Source: Streptomyces sp. C10-9-1
GTDB lineage: Bacteria; Actinomycetota; Actinomycetes; Streptomycetales; Streptomycetaceae
DNA: 64,000 bases
Assembly: GCF_024497955.1 (NCBI RefSeq)
Contig: NZ_JANHKP010000022.1
Span: forward strand, 1 to 64,000
Direction of reading: 5' to 3'
The position numbers were made by a program, and so were the translations under genes. Of this stretch, positions 36,599 to 45,810 are shown piece by piece; position 1 is the stretch's first letter; every line of letters starts with the position of its first letter. The notes beneath the pieces are model-generated. The model worked only from the letters and a program-made list of their open reading frames with translations. It was not told the DNA's origin and searched no databases.

Positions 36599-37603
36599 GT
36601 GAACAGCAACACCTTCCGTGCGCCGTCCGCCCGCGTCCCCGCGCGCCGCACCACCGCCGTGCTGGCCGCGGGGGTGCTGGCCGCCGGACCGCTCGCCCTG
36701 GCCGCGCCCGCGCACGCCACCGACGGCCCGGGCGGGGGCGAGGCCACCGCGGTCGTGCTCCGCGCCGGGCTGGACGTGGGCCTGCTCGACAAGACGGTCC
36801 AGGTCCCGCTCCGGACCTCCCTGAACGCCGTCGAAGCCCCGCAGAGCGCCGGGAAGACCGCGCTCAGCGTGACCCTGGACGGCGTCGACAAGGGCCGCCC
36901 GATCCGGATCCTGCGGGCGGACACCGCCACCGCCGAGGCCGCCGTGGAGGGTGGCCGGGCCGAGGCGTCCAGCACCCTGGTACGGGCGAAGGTGCACCTC
37001 CCCGGCCTGCCGCTGCTCTCCCTGATCGAACTCCGGCAGGTCACCTCCGAGGTGAGCTGCGAGGCGGGCAAGCAGCCCACCGCCGCCGCGAACGTCCTCG
37101 GGCACGTCAGGGTCCTCGGCAAGAAGGTCACGCTGAGCGCGGGCGGGCCGACCGTGGTCGACGTCCCGGCCGTCGGCAAGGTCACCCTCGACCTGTCGGA
37201 GACCAGCACCACCTCCACCACCGCCGCGGCGGCGGCCCTGCGGCTCAAGGTGTCCGTCGACCCGCTGGAACTCAACGTCGCCGAGGTCGAGGGCGAGATC
37301 ACGCTCGCCGAGTCCACCTGCACCTCGCCCCGGGCCGCGGCCGAGGAGGAGGAGAAGCCCGCGCAGGAGGAGACCGGGCCCGACCGGCCCGCGCAGGAGG
37401 CCGAGCCCGGCGAGGAGGCGGAGTCCCCCGCGGAACCGGAGAGCAACATCTCGGTGCAGTCCGCGGGCGAGCCGACGCAGAACCTGGCCGAGACCGGCGG
37501 CAGCTCCACCACCCCGTACCTCGCCGGCGCCGCCGGGGTGCTGCTCGTCGGGGGAGCCGCCGCGAGCATCCTGGCCCGCCGCCGCTCGCGCGGCCAGGGC
37601 TGA
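36599..37603 (+). CDS. SCO1860-family LAETGG-anchored surface protein
   Basis: 334-residue exported protein. A Sec signal peptide (basic N-terminus, LAAGVLAAGPLALAAPAHA) ends near residue 40. The mature domain is beta-rich with one cysteine pair (EVSCEAG, ESTCTSP). An acidic Pro/Glu-rich stalk follows, then LAETGG at 296-301, a hydrophobic helix and a basic tail ARRRSRGQG: a complete class E sortase signal. It should be covalently attached to peptidoglycan. GTG start at 36599; no sortase gene is nearby. Confidence 0.92.
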   Translation: MNSNTFRAPSARVPARRTTAVLAAGVLAAGPLALAAPAHATDGPGGGEATAVVLRAGLDVGLLDKTVQVPLRTSLNAVEAPQSAGKTALSVTLDGVDKGRPIRILRADTATAEAAVEGGRAEASSTLVRAKVHLPGLPLLSLIELRQVTSEVSCEAGKQPTAAANVLGHVRVLGKKVTLSAGGPTVVDVPAVGKVTLDLSETSTTSTTAAAAALRLKVSVDPLELNVAEVEGEITLAESTCTSPRAAAEEEEKPAQEETGPDRPAQEAEPGEEAESPAEPESNISVQSAGEPTQNLAETGGSSTTPYLAGAAGVLLVGGAAASILARRRSRGQG

Positions 37604-37730
37604 CACCGGGCCGCGGGAGCGGCGCGGGTGCGCGGGCCGCCCGCGCACCCGCGCCGCTCCGCGCCCCGTCCGGCGACCGGTCAGGCCCCACCGAGGGGGG
37701 ACGGGCCCGACCGGGTGAGGCCCGGACCGC

Positions 37731-38828
37731 TCAGCCCACCGCCGTCAGGGCCTGGTCCAGAGCCTGGAGGAATCGATTCGTCGTCGCCCTGTCCCGCACG
37801 GCCAGGCGCAGCCACCCGCCGTCCAGGCCCGGGAAGGTGTCGCCCCGGCGGGCCGCGAAACCGAGCCCCCGCAGCACCTCGCGCACCTCCCCTGCCCGGC
37901 GGACCCGGACCAGCACGAACGGCCCCGCCGCGTCCGGGACGGTGCGGACCTCCTCGAACTCCGCCAGTCCGGCCAGCAGGTGCGCGCGGTCCGCCGCGAT
38001 CTCCGCCGCGGCCCGCTCCGCCTCCGCCAGCGCCGCCGGGCGCATGCACGCCTCCGCGGCGGCCAGTGCCGGCGTGGAGACCGGCCACAGCGGCTGGACG
38101 CGCTCCAGGGCAGTGACCGTGTCCGGCTCCGCCAGCACGTACCCGATCCGCAGCCCGGCCAGTCCCCAGGTCTTGGTCAGGGAGCGCAGGACCACCAGGC
38201 CCGGCACGTCGGTGCGCCCCGCCAGGGCCTCGGGCTCGCCCGGCACCGCGTCCATGAACGCCTCGTCCACCACCAGCACCCGCCCCGGGCGGGCCAGCCG
38301 GGCGAGGAGCTCCCCCGGGTGCAGCACGGACGTGGGATTGGTCGGATTGCCGACGACCACCAGGTCCGCCGACTCCGGGACCGCCTCCGGCCGCAGCCGG
38401 AACGCCTCCTCCGGACGCAGCAGCACCCGGCCGACCTCGTGCCCCGCGTCCCGCAGCGCGGCCTCCGGCTCGGTGAACTGCGGGTGCACGACCACGGGCC
38501 TGCGCACCCGCAGTGCCCTGGCCAGCAGGACGAACGCCTCCGCCGCACCCGCCGTCAGCAGCACCCGTTCCTCCGGGAGCCCGTGCCGGGCGGCCACCGC
38601 GGCCCGGGCGGCCCGGGAGTCGGGATAGGCGGCGAGAGCGGACAGGGAGCCGGCTATGTGCTCCCGCAGCCAGCGGGGCGGTGTGCCGGTGCGGACGTTG
38701 ACCGCGAGGTCGACCAGGCCGGCGGCGCCGTCGCGCACCTCGGCGTCCCCGTGGTGGCGCAGGTCGTGGACGGGGGCCGGCGTCCCGGGCCGCTCGCCGC
38801 CCTCGTCGTGGTCAGCGCGGGTGTACAT
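37731..38828 (-). CDS. cobC: PLP-dependent CobC-like aminotransferase/decarboxylase of cobalamin synthesis
   Basis: 365-residue class I/II aminotransferase-fold protein, probably making aminopropanol phosphate or a related step for the lower nucleotide arm. The PLP lysine is in VLRSLTKTWGLAGLRIG, with NPTNPTS and VVDEAFMD as further marks. Actinobacterial members are annotated CobC (Rv2231c type). It follows the CobE-like gene by 79 nt on the same strand. The ATG at 38828 has only a weak ribosome site. Confidence 0.82.
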   Translation of the reverse strand: MYTRADHDEGGERPGTPAPVHDLRHHGDAEVRDGAAGLVDLAVNVRTGTPPRWLREHIAGSLSALAAYPDSRAARAAVAARHGLPEERVLLTAGAAEAFVLLARALRVRRPVVVHPQFTEPEAALRDAGHEVGRVLLRPEEAFRLRPEAVPESADLVVVGNPTNPTSVLHPGELLARLARPGRVLVVDEAFMDAVPGEPEALAGRTDVPGLVVLRSLTKTWGLAGLRIGYVLAEPDTVTALERVQPLWPVSTPALAAAEACMRPAALAEAERAAAEIAADRAHLLAGLAEFEEVRTVPDAAGPFVLVRVRRAGEVREVLRGLGFAARRGDTFPGLDGGWLRLAVRDRATTNRFLQALDQALTAVG

Positions 38829-38907
38829 GGCCGCCGCGCAAGGGTGCAGGGGGGATGGACACGATGGGTCTCCTCGTGAACGTGGGGGGAAGAACGCACG
38901 CAGGCCA

Positions 38908-39357
38908 TCATGGCTCGGAAGGGCCGATCCCGGCAGTGCCCGGGAGCACACTCCCGTTCCGCCGCGCGATCGCGCAGGTCGCGGAGGCACGGCGCCCGGC
39001 CGGCCTCGACACCCGCTTGGGGAGGAGCAGTTCGCCGCCCCCGGCGAGGGCCGCGGCCTCCGCGACCGAGGGTGTGCCCACCGCCGCCAGCACAGCCGCG
39101 GATCCTCCGGGCACCTCCACCGCGGCCAACTCCCCTGCCGTGTAGGCCAGCAGCGGCACCCCCAGCCGCTCCGCCGCGCCCGCCACCCCCGGCTCCGCGG
39201 CCCGGGCGTCCAGGGTGGCCAGCGCCGCCACCCGGTCCACGGGCAGCCCCGCCTCCCGCAGACAGTGCCGGACCAGCCCCTCGACCTCCGCGAGCGGCGC
39301 CCCGCGCGAGGCCCCGACGCCGACCACGAGGTCCCGCACCGCGCCCGGCCCGCTCAC
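38908..39357 (-). CDS. cobE: CobE / CbiG C-terminal-domain protein
   Basis: 149-residue protein matching the C-terminal CbiG/CobE domain of corrin-ring synthesis: VVGVGASRGAPLAEVEGLVR at the start, DRVAALATLDARAAEPGV, and LLAYTAGELAAVEVPGGSAAVLAAVGTPSVAEAAAL. It lacks the N-terminal CbiG part, so is the free-standing CobE form. GTG start. Diverges from the ZIP transporter. Confidence 0.85.
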   Translation of the reverse strand: MSGPGAVRDLVVGVGASRGAPLAEVEGLVRHCLREAGLPVDRVAALATLDARAAEPGVAGAAERLGVPLLAYTAGELAAVEVPGGSAAVLAAVGTPSVAEAAALAGGGELLLPKRVSRPAGRRASATCAIARRNGSVLPGTAGIGPSEP

Positions 39358-39446
39358 CGGCGCCCCGGCAGCCGATCCGGGGCAACCGGGTGACGAGGGG
39401 GGCCCGCGGGGTGCGGACGTCCCCGCGGATGGGCTAGCAAGGGCGC

Positions 39447-40169
39447 ATGGCGGTGTTCGTCGCGCTCGGCGCGTTCCTGATGACGCTGTTCGGCGGCTGG
39501 ACGGCGCAGCGCGCCACCGGCCGCCGGCCGCTGGTGCTCGGCCTCGCGGGCGGGCTGATGCTCGGCGTGGTCGGGCTCGAACTCCTGCCGGAGGCCCTGG
39601 CGGCCGCCGGCGGGCCCTTCCTCGGCGTACCGCGGGGCCTGCTGCTGTTCGTCGCTGGCTTCCTGGTCGCGCACCTGGCCCAGCGGCTGCCCGCGGCCCG
39701 CCGGACGGCGGACCGCGGGCAGCCGGTACGCGATCCGCGCACGGGTGTCGCGGCCGCGTCCGCGATGGTGCTCCACAGCCTGATGGACGGCGTGGCGCTC
39801 GGCGCGGCCTTCCAGATCGGCGGCGGGATGGGAGCCACCGTCGCCCTCGCCGTCGTCACCCACGACTTCGCCGACGGCTTCACCACCTACACGGTCACCA
39901 GCCTCTACGGCAACACCAGGCGCCGCGCGCAGCTGATGCTGCTCGCGGCCGCGCTCGCCCCCGTCGCGGGGGCCGCCACCACCCTGCTGTTCGCCTTCCC
40001 CGAGGCGCTTCTCGGCGGCTACCTCGGCTTCTTCGGAGGGGTGCTGCTGTACCTGGCAGCCGCCGAGATCCTCCCGGAGGCCCACGCGGAACGCCCCGCC
40101 GGATCCACCCTGCTGTGCACGGTCGGCGGCGTGGGCTTCGTCTGGCTCGTCGTGGGCCTGGCCGGATGA
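39447..40169 (+). CDS. ZIP-family metal transporter
   Basis: 240-residue membrane protein with about eight hydrophobic segments. Two histidine motifs inside membrane segments, VLHSLMDGVALGAA and VTHDFADGFTTY, match the ZIP metal-binding helices; the usual His-rich loop is short. It lies between two cobalamin gene groups but on the opposite strand, so cobalt or zinc supply for cobalamin synthesis is plausible but unproven. ATG preceded by AAGGGCGC. Confidence 0.85.
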   Translation: MAVFVALGAFLMTLFGGWTAQRATGRRPLVLGLAGGLMLGVVGLELLPEALAAAGGPFLGVPRGLLLFVAGFLVAHLAQRLPAARRTADRGQPVRDPRTGVAAASAMVLHSLMDGVALGAAFQIGGGMGATVALAVVTHDFADGFTTYTVTSLYGNTRRRAQLMLLAAALAPVAGAATTLLFAFPEALLGGYLGFFGGVLLYLAAAEILPEAHAERPAGSTLLCTVGGVGFVWLVVGLAG

Positions 40170-40213
40170 CCGGCCACCGGCGGTCCGCGCCCGGAGCCCG
40201 CCCCCGCGCGCCC

Positions 40214-41593
40214 TCACACCCGGTGCCCCGCGCCCGCCCGGCAGGCGGCCACGAACCGGGACGCCGTACCGGGGCGGGACGCCCAGTGGGTGTGCAGGTA
40301 GCTGGCGTGCACGCCGCCCTGGACGAAGCCCTCCACCCGCCGCTCGGGACGGACCATCCCCCAGGCGGGCACCGGGCCCGCGCCCGGCTCCAGCACCGTG
40401 CGGTGGAACTCGTGGCCGCGCATCCGGGACCCCGCGGCGGCCAGCGGGCTGTCCGCCACGGCCACCGCCTCCCGGTACCCGAGCGTCAGCCGCGGCGACA
40501 TCCGCGCCTCGGCGTCGAGCACTCCGCACATCGGCCGCCCGTCCAGGGAGCGCGCCAGGTAGAGCAGGCCCGCGCACTCGGCCGCGACCGGCGCACCCGA
40601 GAGCGCGAGGCGGGCGACGTCCCGGCGCAGGGGCTCGTTCGCCGACAGCTCCGGCGCGTACACCTCGGGGAAGCCCCCGCCGACGACCAGACCGCGGGTG
40701 CCCTCGGGCAGCCGCTCGTCGTGCAGCGGGTCGAGGGGGACGACCTGCGCCCCCGCGGCCCGCAGCAGTTCGACGTGCTCCGCGTAGGAGAAGGTGAAGG
40801 CCGCACCGCCGGCCACCGCGACCACCGGCCGCTCCCCGCCGCCCTCGGCCGGTCCGCCCTCGGCCGGTTCGTCCTCCGGGCGCCAGGGGGCCGCGTCCAG
40901 TGGCGGGGCCGAGCGGGCCAGCGCCAGCAGCGCGTCCAGGTCGCAGCCGGCCCGCACCTGCTCCGCCTGCGCCCGCACCGCCTCGACCGCCTCGGCGCGC
41001 CGCTCGGCGACCGGTACCAGTCCCAGGTGCCGGGAGGGCGTCTCGACCGCGGGAGCCCGGCGCAGCACGCCCAGCACGGGTACGCCGGAGCCGCCCAGGG
41101 CCTCCCGCAGCAGCCGCTCGTGGCGGTCGGTGGCCACCTTGTTGAGGATCACCCCGCCGATCCGGACCTCCGGGTCCCAGGACGCGAAGCCGTGCACCAG
41201 CGCGGCCACCGAGCGGGACTGCGAGGAGGCGTCCACCACCAGCACCACGGGAGCCCGCAGGAGCTTGGCCACCTGCGCGGTCGACGCCAGCTCGCCCTGG
41301 CCCGCCGCGCCGTCGTACAGGCCCATCACGCCCTCGACGACGGCCAGCCCGCAGCCCGCGGCGGCGTGCGCGAACAGCGGGCCCACCAGCTCGGGACCGC
41401 ACAGGTAGGCGTCCAGGTTGCGCCCCGGGCGGCCCGTCGCCAGCGCGTGGTACCCCGGGTCGATGTAGTCCGGGCCCACCTTGTGCGGGGACACCGCGAG
41501 CCCGCGGCCGGCGAACGCGGCCATCAGACCGGTCGCCACCGTGGTCTTGCCCGCGCCGGAGGAGGGCGCCGCGATGACGAGACGCGCTACCAC
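40214..41593 (-). CDS. cobB: Cobyrinate a,c-diamide synthase
   Basis: 459-residue glutamine amidotransferase that amidates two side chains of (hydrogeno)byrinate. An ATP site APSSGAGKTT lies at residues 9-18; the C-terminal GATase domain has GGGFPEVY and the nucleophile cysteine in AAECAGLLYLAR. The GTG start at 41593 overlaps the cobO stop by 7 nt. Last gene of the riboswitch-led cobalamin operon. Confidence 0.95.
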   Translation of the reverse strand: MVARLVIAAPSSGAGKTTVATGLMAAFAGRGLAVSPHKVGPDYIDPGYHALATGRPGRNLDAYLCGPELVGPLFAHAAAGCGLAVVEGVMGLYDGAAGQGELASTAQVAKLLRAPVVLVVDASSQSRSVAALVHGFASWDPEVRIGGVILNKVATDRHERLLREALGGSGVPVLGVLRRAPAVETPSRHLGLVPVAERRAEAVEAVRAQAEQVRAGCDLDALLALARSAPPLDAAPWRPEDEPAEGGPAEGGGERPVVAVAGGAAFTFSYAEHVELLRAAGAQVVPLDPLHDERLPEGTRGLVVGGGFPEVYAPELSANEPLRRDVARLALSGAPVAAECAGLLYLARSLDGRPMCGVLDAEARMSPRLTLGYREAVAVADSPLAAAGSRMRGHEFHRTVLEPGAGPVPAWGMVRPERRVEGFVQGGVHASYLHTHWASRPGTASRFVAACRAGAGHRV

Positions 41594-42195
41594 TCGATGC
41601 CCCGCTGGCCCTTCTGACCCGTGTCCATCGGGTGCTTCACCTTGGACATGTCGGTGACCAGGTCGGCGAAGTCGACCAGCTTGCCCGGGGCGTTGCGGCC
41701 CGTGATCACCACGTGCTGGGTGCCGGGCCGGGTGCGCAGCACCTCGATCACCTCGTCGGCGTCGATCCACCCCCAGTGCAGCGGATAGGCGAACTCGTCC
41801 AGCACGTACAGCCGGTGGGTCTCGGCGGCGAGGTCGCGCTTGACCTGCTCCCACCCCTCGCGGGCCTTGTCCTCGTTGCTCGGCTCGCCGTCCGCGGGCG
41901 TGCGCTGGATCCACGACCAGCCCTCGCCCATCTTGTGCCAGGCCACGGTGCCGCCCTGCCCGCTGGCCCCGAGGACCTTCAGCGCGTTCTCCTCGCCGAC
42001 CTTCCACTTGGCCGACTTCACGAACTGGAACACGCCGATCGGCCAGCCCTGGTTCCAGGCCCGCAGGGCGAGCCCGAAGGCGGCGGTCGACTTCCCCTTG
42101 CCGACGCCCGTGTGCACGAACACGAGCGGCCGGTTGCGGCGCTGGCGGGTGGTGAGTCCGTCGTCCGGGACGACGGACGGCTGTCCCTTGGGCAT
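41587..42195 (-). CDS. cobO: Cob(I)yrinic acid a,c-diamide adenosyltransferase
   Basis: 202-residue CobO/BtuR-type P-loop enzyme that attaches the adenosyl group to cobalt. Walker A is GVGKGKST (30-37); EGWSWIQRTP and LYVLDEFAYPLHWGWI are typical. Starts inside the chelatase stop codon (TGATG overlap) and overlaps cobB, so it is tightly coupled in the operon. Confidence 0.97.
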   Translation of the reverse strand: MPKGQPSVVPDDGLTTRQRRNRPLVFVHTGVGKGKSTAAFGLALRAWNQGWPIGVFQFVKSAKWKVGEENALKVLGASGQGGTVAWHKMGEGWSWIQRTPADGEPSNEDKAREGWEQVKRDLAAETHRLYVLDEFAYPLHWGWIDADEVIEVLRTRPGTQHVVITGRNAPGKLVDFADLVTDMSKVKHPMDTGQKGQRGIEW

Positions 42196-44255
42196 CAGGC
42201 GGCCCTCCTGGCGGTGGTTGCGGTGCGGACGTCCCTCACGAGGCCGGCGATCGAGTCGGCGCGCAGCTCGTCCAGGGTGACGGCGGTGCCGCCGAGTTCG
42301 CCGGCGAGGGTGCCGGCCAGACCGAGGCGCACGTACCCCGACTCGCAGTCGACCACGACCGACGCGGTTCCCTCGGCGGCGAGCAGCCGGGCCGCGCGCA
42401 GCGCCGAGCCGAAGGCGTCGCCCGCCCCGGTGGCGCGGCCGTCGGTGACCACGACGAGCAGCGGGCGCCGCGCGGGATCGCGCAGCCGCTCCACGCGGAG
42501 CGTCTCACGGGCCTTCAGCAGCCCGGCCGCCAGCGGCGTCCGCCCGCCGGTCGGCAGCGAGCCGAGGCGGGCCGCCGCCGCGTCCACCGAGGACGTCGGG
42601 GGCAGCGCCAGCTCGGCGTCCCGGCCGCGGAAGGTGACCAGCCCGACCTTGTCCCGGCGCTGGTAGGCGTCGAGGAGCAGCGACAGCACCGCGCCCTTGA
42701 CGGCCCCCATGCGCTGCCGCGCGGCCATCGAGCCCGAGGCGTCCACCGCGAACAGCACGAGGTTGCCCTCCCGGCCCTCCCGCACGGTCTGGCGCAGGTC
42801 GTCCCGGCGGACCACCAGGCCCGCCCCGGTACGGCCGCGTGCGCGCTGGTGGGGCGCGGCGGCCTGCACCGTGGCGGCCAGGTGGAGCCGGGTCAGCCCG
42901 CCCCGGGGGCGCCGCGCGCCCGTGGTGCGGCCGTGCTCGGTACGGGCCCGGGAGCGCCGCCCCGCGGCCCCGTCGCCGAGGCCCGGGACGCTGAACATCC
43001 GGGCCCGGAAGGGTTCCGCGGCGGCGACGGGCCGCTGCTCGCCGCCCCCCGGCCCCCCGGGGGCCTGCTGCCCGTCCGGCCCGGGGGCACCGCCGGCCTC
43101 CGGGCCGGTCCCGGAGGGGTCGGGCGCGGCACCCTCGGCCGCGGGGCCCTCGCCCTGCGGCGGGACACCGCCTCCGCCCCCGCCCCCGCCGTCGCCGGGG
43201 CCGGGAGGCGGCCCGGGGTCGGGGTCCGGGTCCGGCTCGTCGTCGCCGCCGAAGCGGGACAGCGTCTCGTCCAGGGTGTCCTCGTCCAGGCCGGGCGCGT
43301 CGAAGGGGTTGCGGCGGCGGCGGTGCGGCAGCGCGAGCAGGGCCGCCCGGCGCACGTCCTCCTCGGCGACCTCCGAGCGGCCGTCCCAGGCGGCCAGCGC
43401 GGTGGCCGTCCGGGCCATCACGATGTCCGCGCGCATCCCGTCGACCTCGAACGCCGCGCAGGTCGCCGCGATCTGGCGCAGCGCCGTGTCCCCCAGCGCC
43501 ACCCGGGGCAGCAGCTCCCGCGCCTCGCGGACCCGCTCCCGCAGCTCCTCCTCGTCCTCGGCCCAGCGGGCGGCGAAGGCGGCCGGGTCCTCGTCGAAGG
43601 CCAGCCGCCGGCGGACGACCTCGACCCGCTGGTCCGGGTCGCGGGAGGCGGCCACCTCCACCGTCAGCCCGAACCGGTCGAGCAGCTGCGGGCGGAGTTC
43701 GCCCTCCTCCGGGTTCATCGTGCCGACCAGCAGGAACCGGGAGGCGTGCCGCACGGAGACGCCCTCGCGCTCCACGTAGGAGGCCCCCATCGCCGCGGCG
43801 TCGAGCATCAGGTCGACCAGGTGGTCGTGGAGCAGGTTGACCTCGTCGACGTAGAGGATGCCCCGGTGGGCGTCCGCGAGCAGGCCCGGCTCGAAGGACT
43901 TCACCCCGTCGGCGAGGGCGCGTTCGATGTCCAGGGACCCGACCAGGCGGTCCTCCGAGGCGCCCACGGGGAGCTCCACCATCCGCGCCGGACGGGAGTC
44001 CGGGGCGGCGGCCCGGTGAGGGCCGTCGGGGCACCCGGGGTCGGGTGCGGCGGGGTCGCACGAGAAGCGGCAGTCCGCGACCACCGCCACCTCGGGCAGC
44101 AGGTCCGCGAGGGCCCGCACCGCGGTGCTCTTGGCGGTTCCCTTCTCGCCGCGTACCAGCACGCCGCCCACCGCGGGGCTGACGGCGTTGAGCAGCAGCG
44201 CCAGCCGCAGGTCGTCCATCCCGACGACCGCGGTGAACGGGTAGCGGGTGCTCAT
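42195..44255 (-). CDS. Chelatase AAA+/VWA fusion subunit (ChlI-ChlD type, cobaltochelatase-associated)
   Basis: 686-residue fusion. The N-terminal AAA+ domain has Walker A RGEKGTAKST (35-44) and Walker B-like GILYVDEVNLL; a Pro/Gly/acidic linker (about 325-410) leads to a von Willebrand A domain with the MIDAS motif DASGS. Such proteins drive metal insertion with a large CobN subunit, likely cobalt here given the operon. No cobN is adjacent or in the window. Lies 49 nt after cobQ. Confidence 0.92.
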   Translation of the reverse strand: MSTRYPFTAVVGMDDLRLALLLNAVSPAVGGVLVRGEKGTAKSTAVRALADLLPEVAVVADCRFSCDPAAPDPGCPDGPHRAAAPDSRPARMVELPVGASEDRLVGSLDIERALADGVKSFEPGLLADAHRGILYVDEVNLLHDHLVDLMLDAAAMGASYVEREGVSVRHASRFLLVGTMNPEEGELRPQLLDRFGLTVEVAASRDPDQRVEVVRRRLAFDEDPAAFAARWAEDEEELRERVREARELLPRVALGDTALRQIAATCAAFEVDGMRADIVMARTATALAAWDGRSEVAEEDVRRAALLALPHRRRRNPFDAPGLDEDTLDETLSRFGGDDEPDPDPDPGPPPGPGDGGGGGGGGVPPQGEGPAAEGAAPDPSGTGPEAGGAPGPDGQQAPGGPGGGEQRPVAAAEPFRARMFSVPGLGDGAAGRRSRARTEHGRTTGARRPRGGLTRLHLAATVQAAAPHQRARGRTGAGLVVRRDDLRQTVREGREGNLVLFAVDASGSMAARQRMGAVKGAVLSLLLDAYQRRDKVGLVTFRGRDAELALPPTSSVDAAAARLGSLPTGGRTPLAAGLLKARETLRVERLRDPARRPLLVVVTDGRATGAGDAFGSALRAARLLAAEGTASVVVDCESGYVRLGLAGTLAGELGGTAVTLDELRADSIAGLVRDVRTATTARRAA

Positions 44256-44304
44256 GATCGCTCCTTCACGTCGCTGAGGGTTCTCGGTTCGGCCGGTGCG
44301 GCGC

Positions 44305-45810
44305 TCACGGCGCGCCCGGGGGGACGAACGGCAGGCCCGCGGGCGGGCCCTGCTCGATCAGCCGCAGCAGCGCACCGGTGTCCGCGTGCTCCTCGACCAG
44401 GTCGCCGAGCCGGTCGAGCTGCTCCTCGCGCAGGGCGCCGAAGCAGGTGTCCGGGGCGGGGACGAAGCGGCGCCCGGACTGCCGGGCCACCTCGCCCAGG
44501 AACGCCCGGCGGAAGCCGTCGCTCTCCAGGGAGCCGTGCCAGTGGGTGCCCCACACCGCTCCGACCCGGCAGCCGTCCAGGAACGGCTCGCCGCCCAGCA
44601 CCTCGGCCACCCCGTGGTGGATCTCGTAGCCCTCGACGGCCTCGCCGAGCGCCTCTCCGGACGGCCTCGCGAGCGTCTTCTCCCGGGCGAAGCGCACCCG
44701 GACCGGCAGCAGCCCCAGCCCCGGGACCGCACCGGCGCGGGACTCCACCTCGTCGTCGATGTGCTCGCCCAGTGCCTGGAACCCGCCGCAGACACCGAGC
44801 ACCGGCCTCCCCTCGGCCGCCCTGCGGGCGAGGGCGTCGGCGAGGCCGCGGGTGCGCAGCCAGTCCAGCGCGCGCACCGTGCCCCGGGTGCCGGGGACGA
44901 CCACGAGGTCGGCGTCGGCCAGCTCCTCCGGGCGGTCCACGAAGCGCACCACCACGCCGGGTTCGGCGGCCAGGGCGTCCACGTCGGTGAAGTTGCTCAT
45001 CAGCGGCACGGCGCAGACGGCGACCCGCAGCAGGTCCCGGCCGACCGGCGGGGCCACCACCGACTCGCGCACGGCGCCGCGCAGGGAGACCCGCAGGCCG
45101 TCCTCCTCGTCGATGCCGAGGCCGTGCGCGTAGGGCAGGACGCCGTGGACGGGGCGGCCGGTGAGCCGGTGGAGCATGTCGAGCCCCGGCTGCAGCAGCG
45201 AGACGTCCCCGCGGAACTTGTTCACCAGGTAGCCGGCGACCAGCTCCTGGTCCTCGGGGGCCAGCAGCGCGGTGGTGCCGAAGAACTGGGCGAACACCCC
45301 GCCGCGGTCGATGTCGCCGACCACGACCACCGGCAGCCGTGCTGCCCGGGCCACGCCCATGTTGACGATGTCGGTGCGCCGCAGGTTGATCTCGGCCGGG
45401 GACCCGGCGCCCTCGCAGATGACCGCGTCGTGGGTGGCGCGCAGCTCCTCCAGGCAGGCCATCACCGGCTCGAACAGCTCCCGCTGGCGGTCCCCGTGGT
45501 AGCCGCGGGCGCTCATCTCGCCGATCGGCCGGCCCCTCAGCACCACCTGGCTGGAGCGGTCCCCGCCGGGCTTGAGGAGCACCGGGTTCATCAGGGCCGT
45601 GGGCTCCACCCGGGCCGCCTGGGCCTGCATGGCCTGGGCCCGGCCGATCTCCGCGCCCTCACGGGTCACGAAGGAGTTCAGCGACATGTTCTGGCCCTTG
45701 AACGGGGCGACCTTCACGCCCTGCCGGACCAGCCAGCGGCAGATGCCCGCCGTCACCACGCTCTTGCCCGCGTCCGAGGTCGTCCCCGCGACGAGCAGCC
45801 CGCCGCTCAT
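44305..45810 (-). CDS. cobQ: Cobyric acid synthase
   Basis: 501-residue enzyme adding four amides to adenosylcobyrinic acid a,c-diamide. The N-terminal ATP motif is GTTSDAGKSVV (9-19) with APFKGQNMSLNSFVT; the GATase domain has PVLGVCGGFQALG, with the nucleophile Cys, and the distal His in EIHHG. ATGA overlap with cobD upstream. Confidence 0.96.
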   Translation of the reverse strand: MSGGLLVAGTTSDAGKSVVTAGICRWLVRQGVKVAPFKGQNMSLNSFVTREGAEIGRAQAMQAQAARVEPTALMNPVLLKPGGDRSSQVVLRGRPIGEMSARGYHGDRQRELFEPVMACLEELRATHDAVICEGAGSPAEINLRRTDIVNMGVARAARLPVVVVGDIDRGGVFAQFFGTTALLAPEDQELVAGYLVNKFRGDVSLLQPGLDMLHRLTGRPVHGVLPYAHGLGIDEEDGLRVSLRGAVRESVVAPPVGRDLLRVAVCAVPLMSNFTDVDALAAEPGVVVRFVDRPEELADADLVVVPGTRGTVRALDWLRTRGLADALARRAAEGRPVLGVCGGFQALGEHIDDEVESRAGAVPGLGLLPVRVRFAREKTLARPSGEALGEAVEGYEIHHGVAEVLGGEPFLDGCRVGAVWGTHWHGSLESDGFRRAFLGEVARQSGRRFVPAPDTCFGALREEQLDRLGDLVEEHADTGALLRLIEQGPPAGLPFVPPGAP

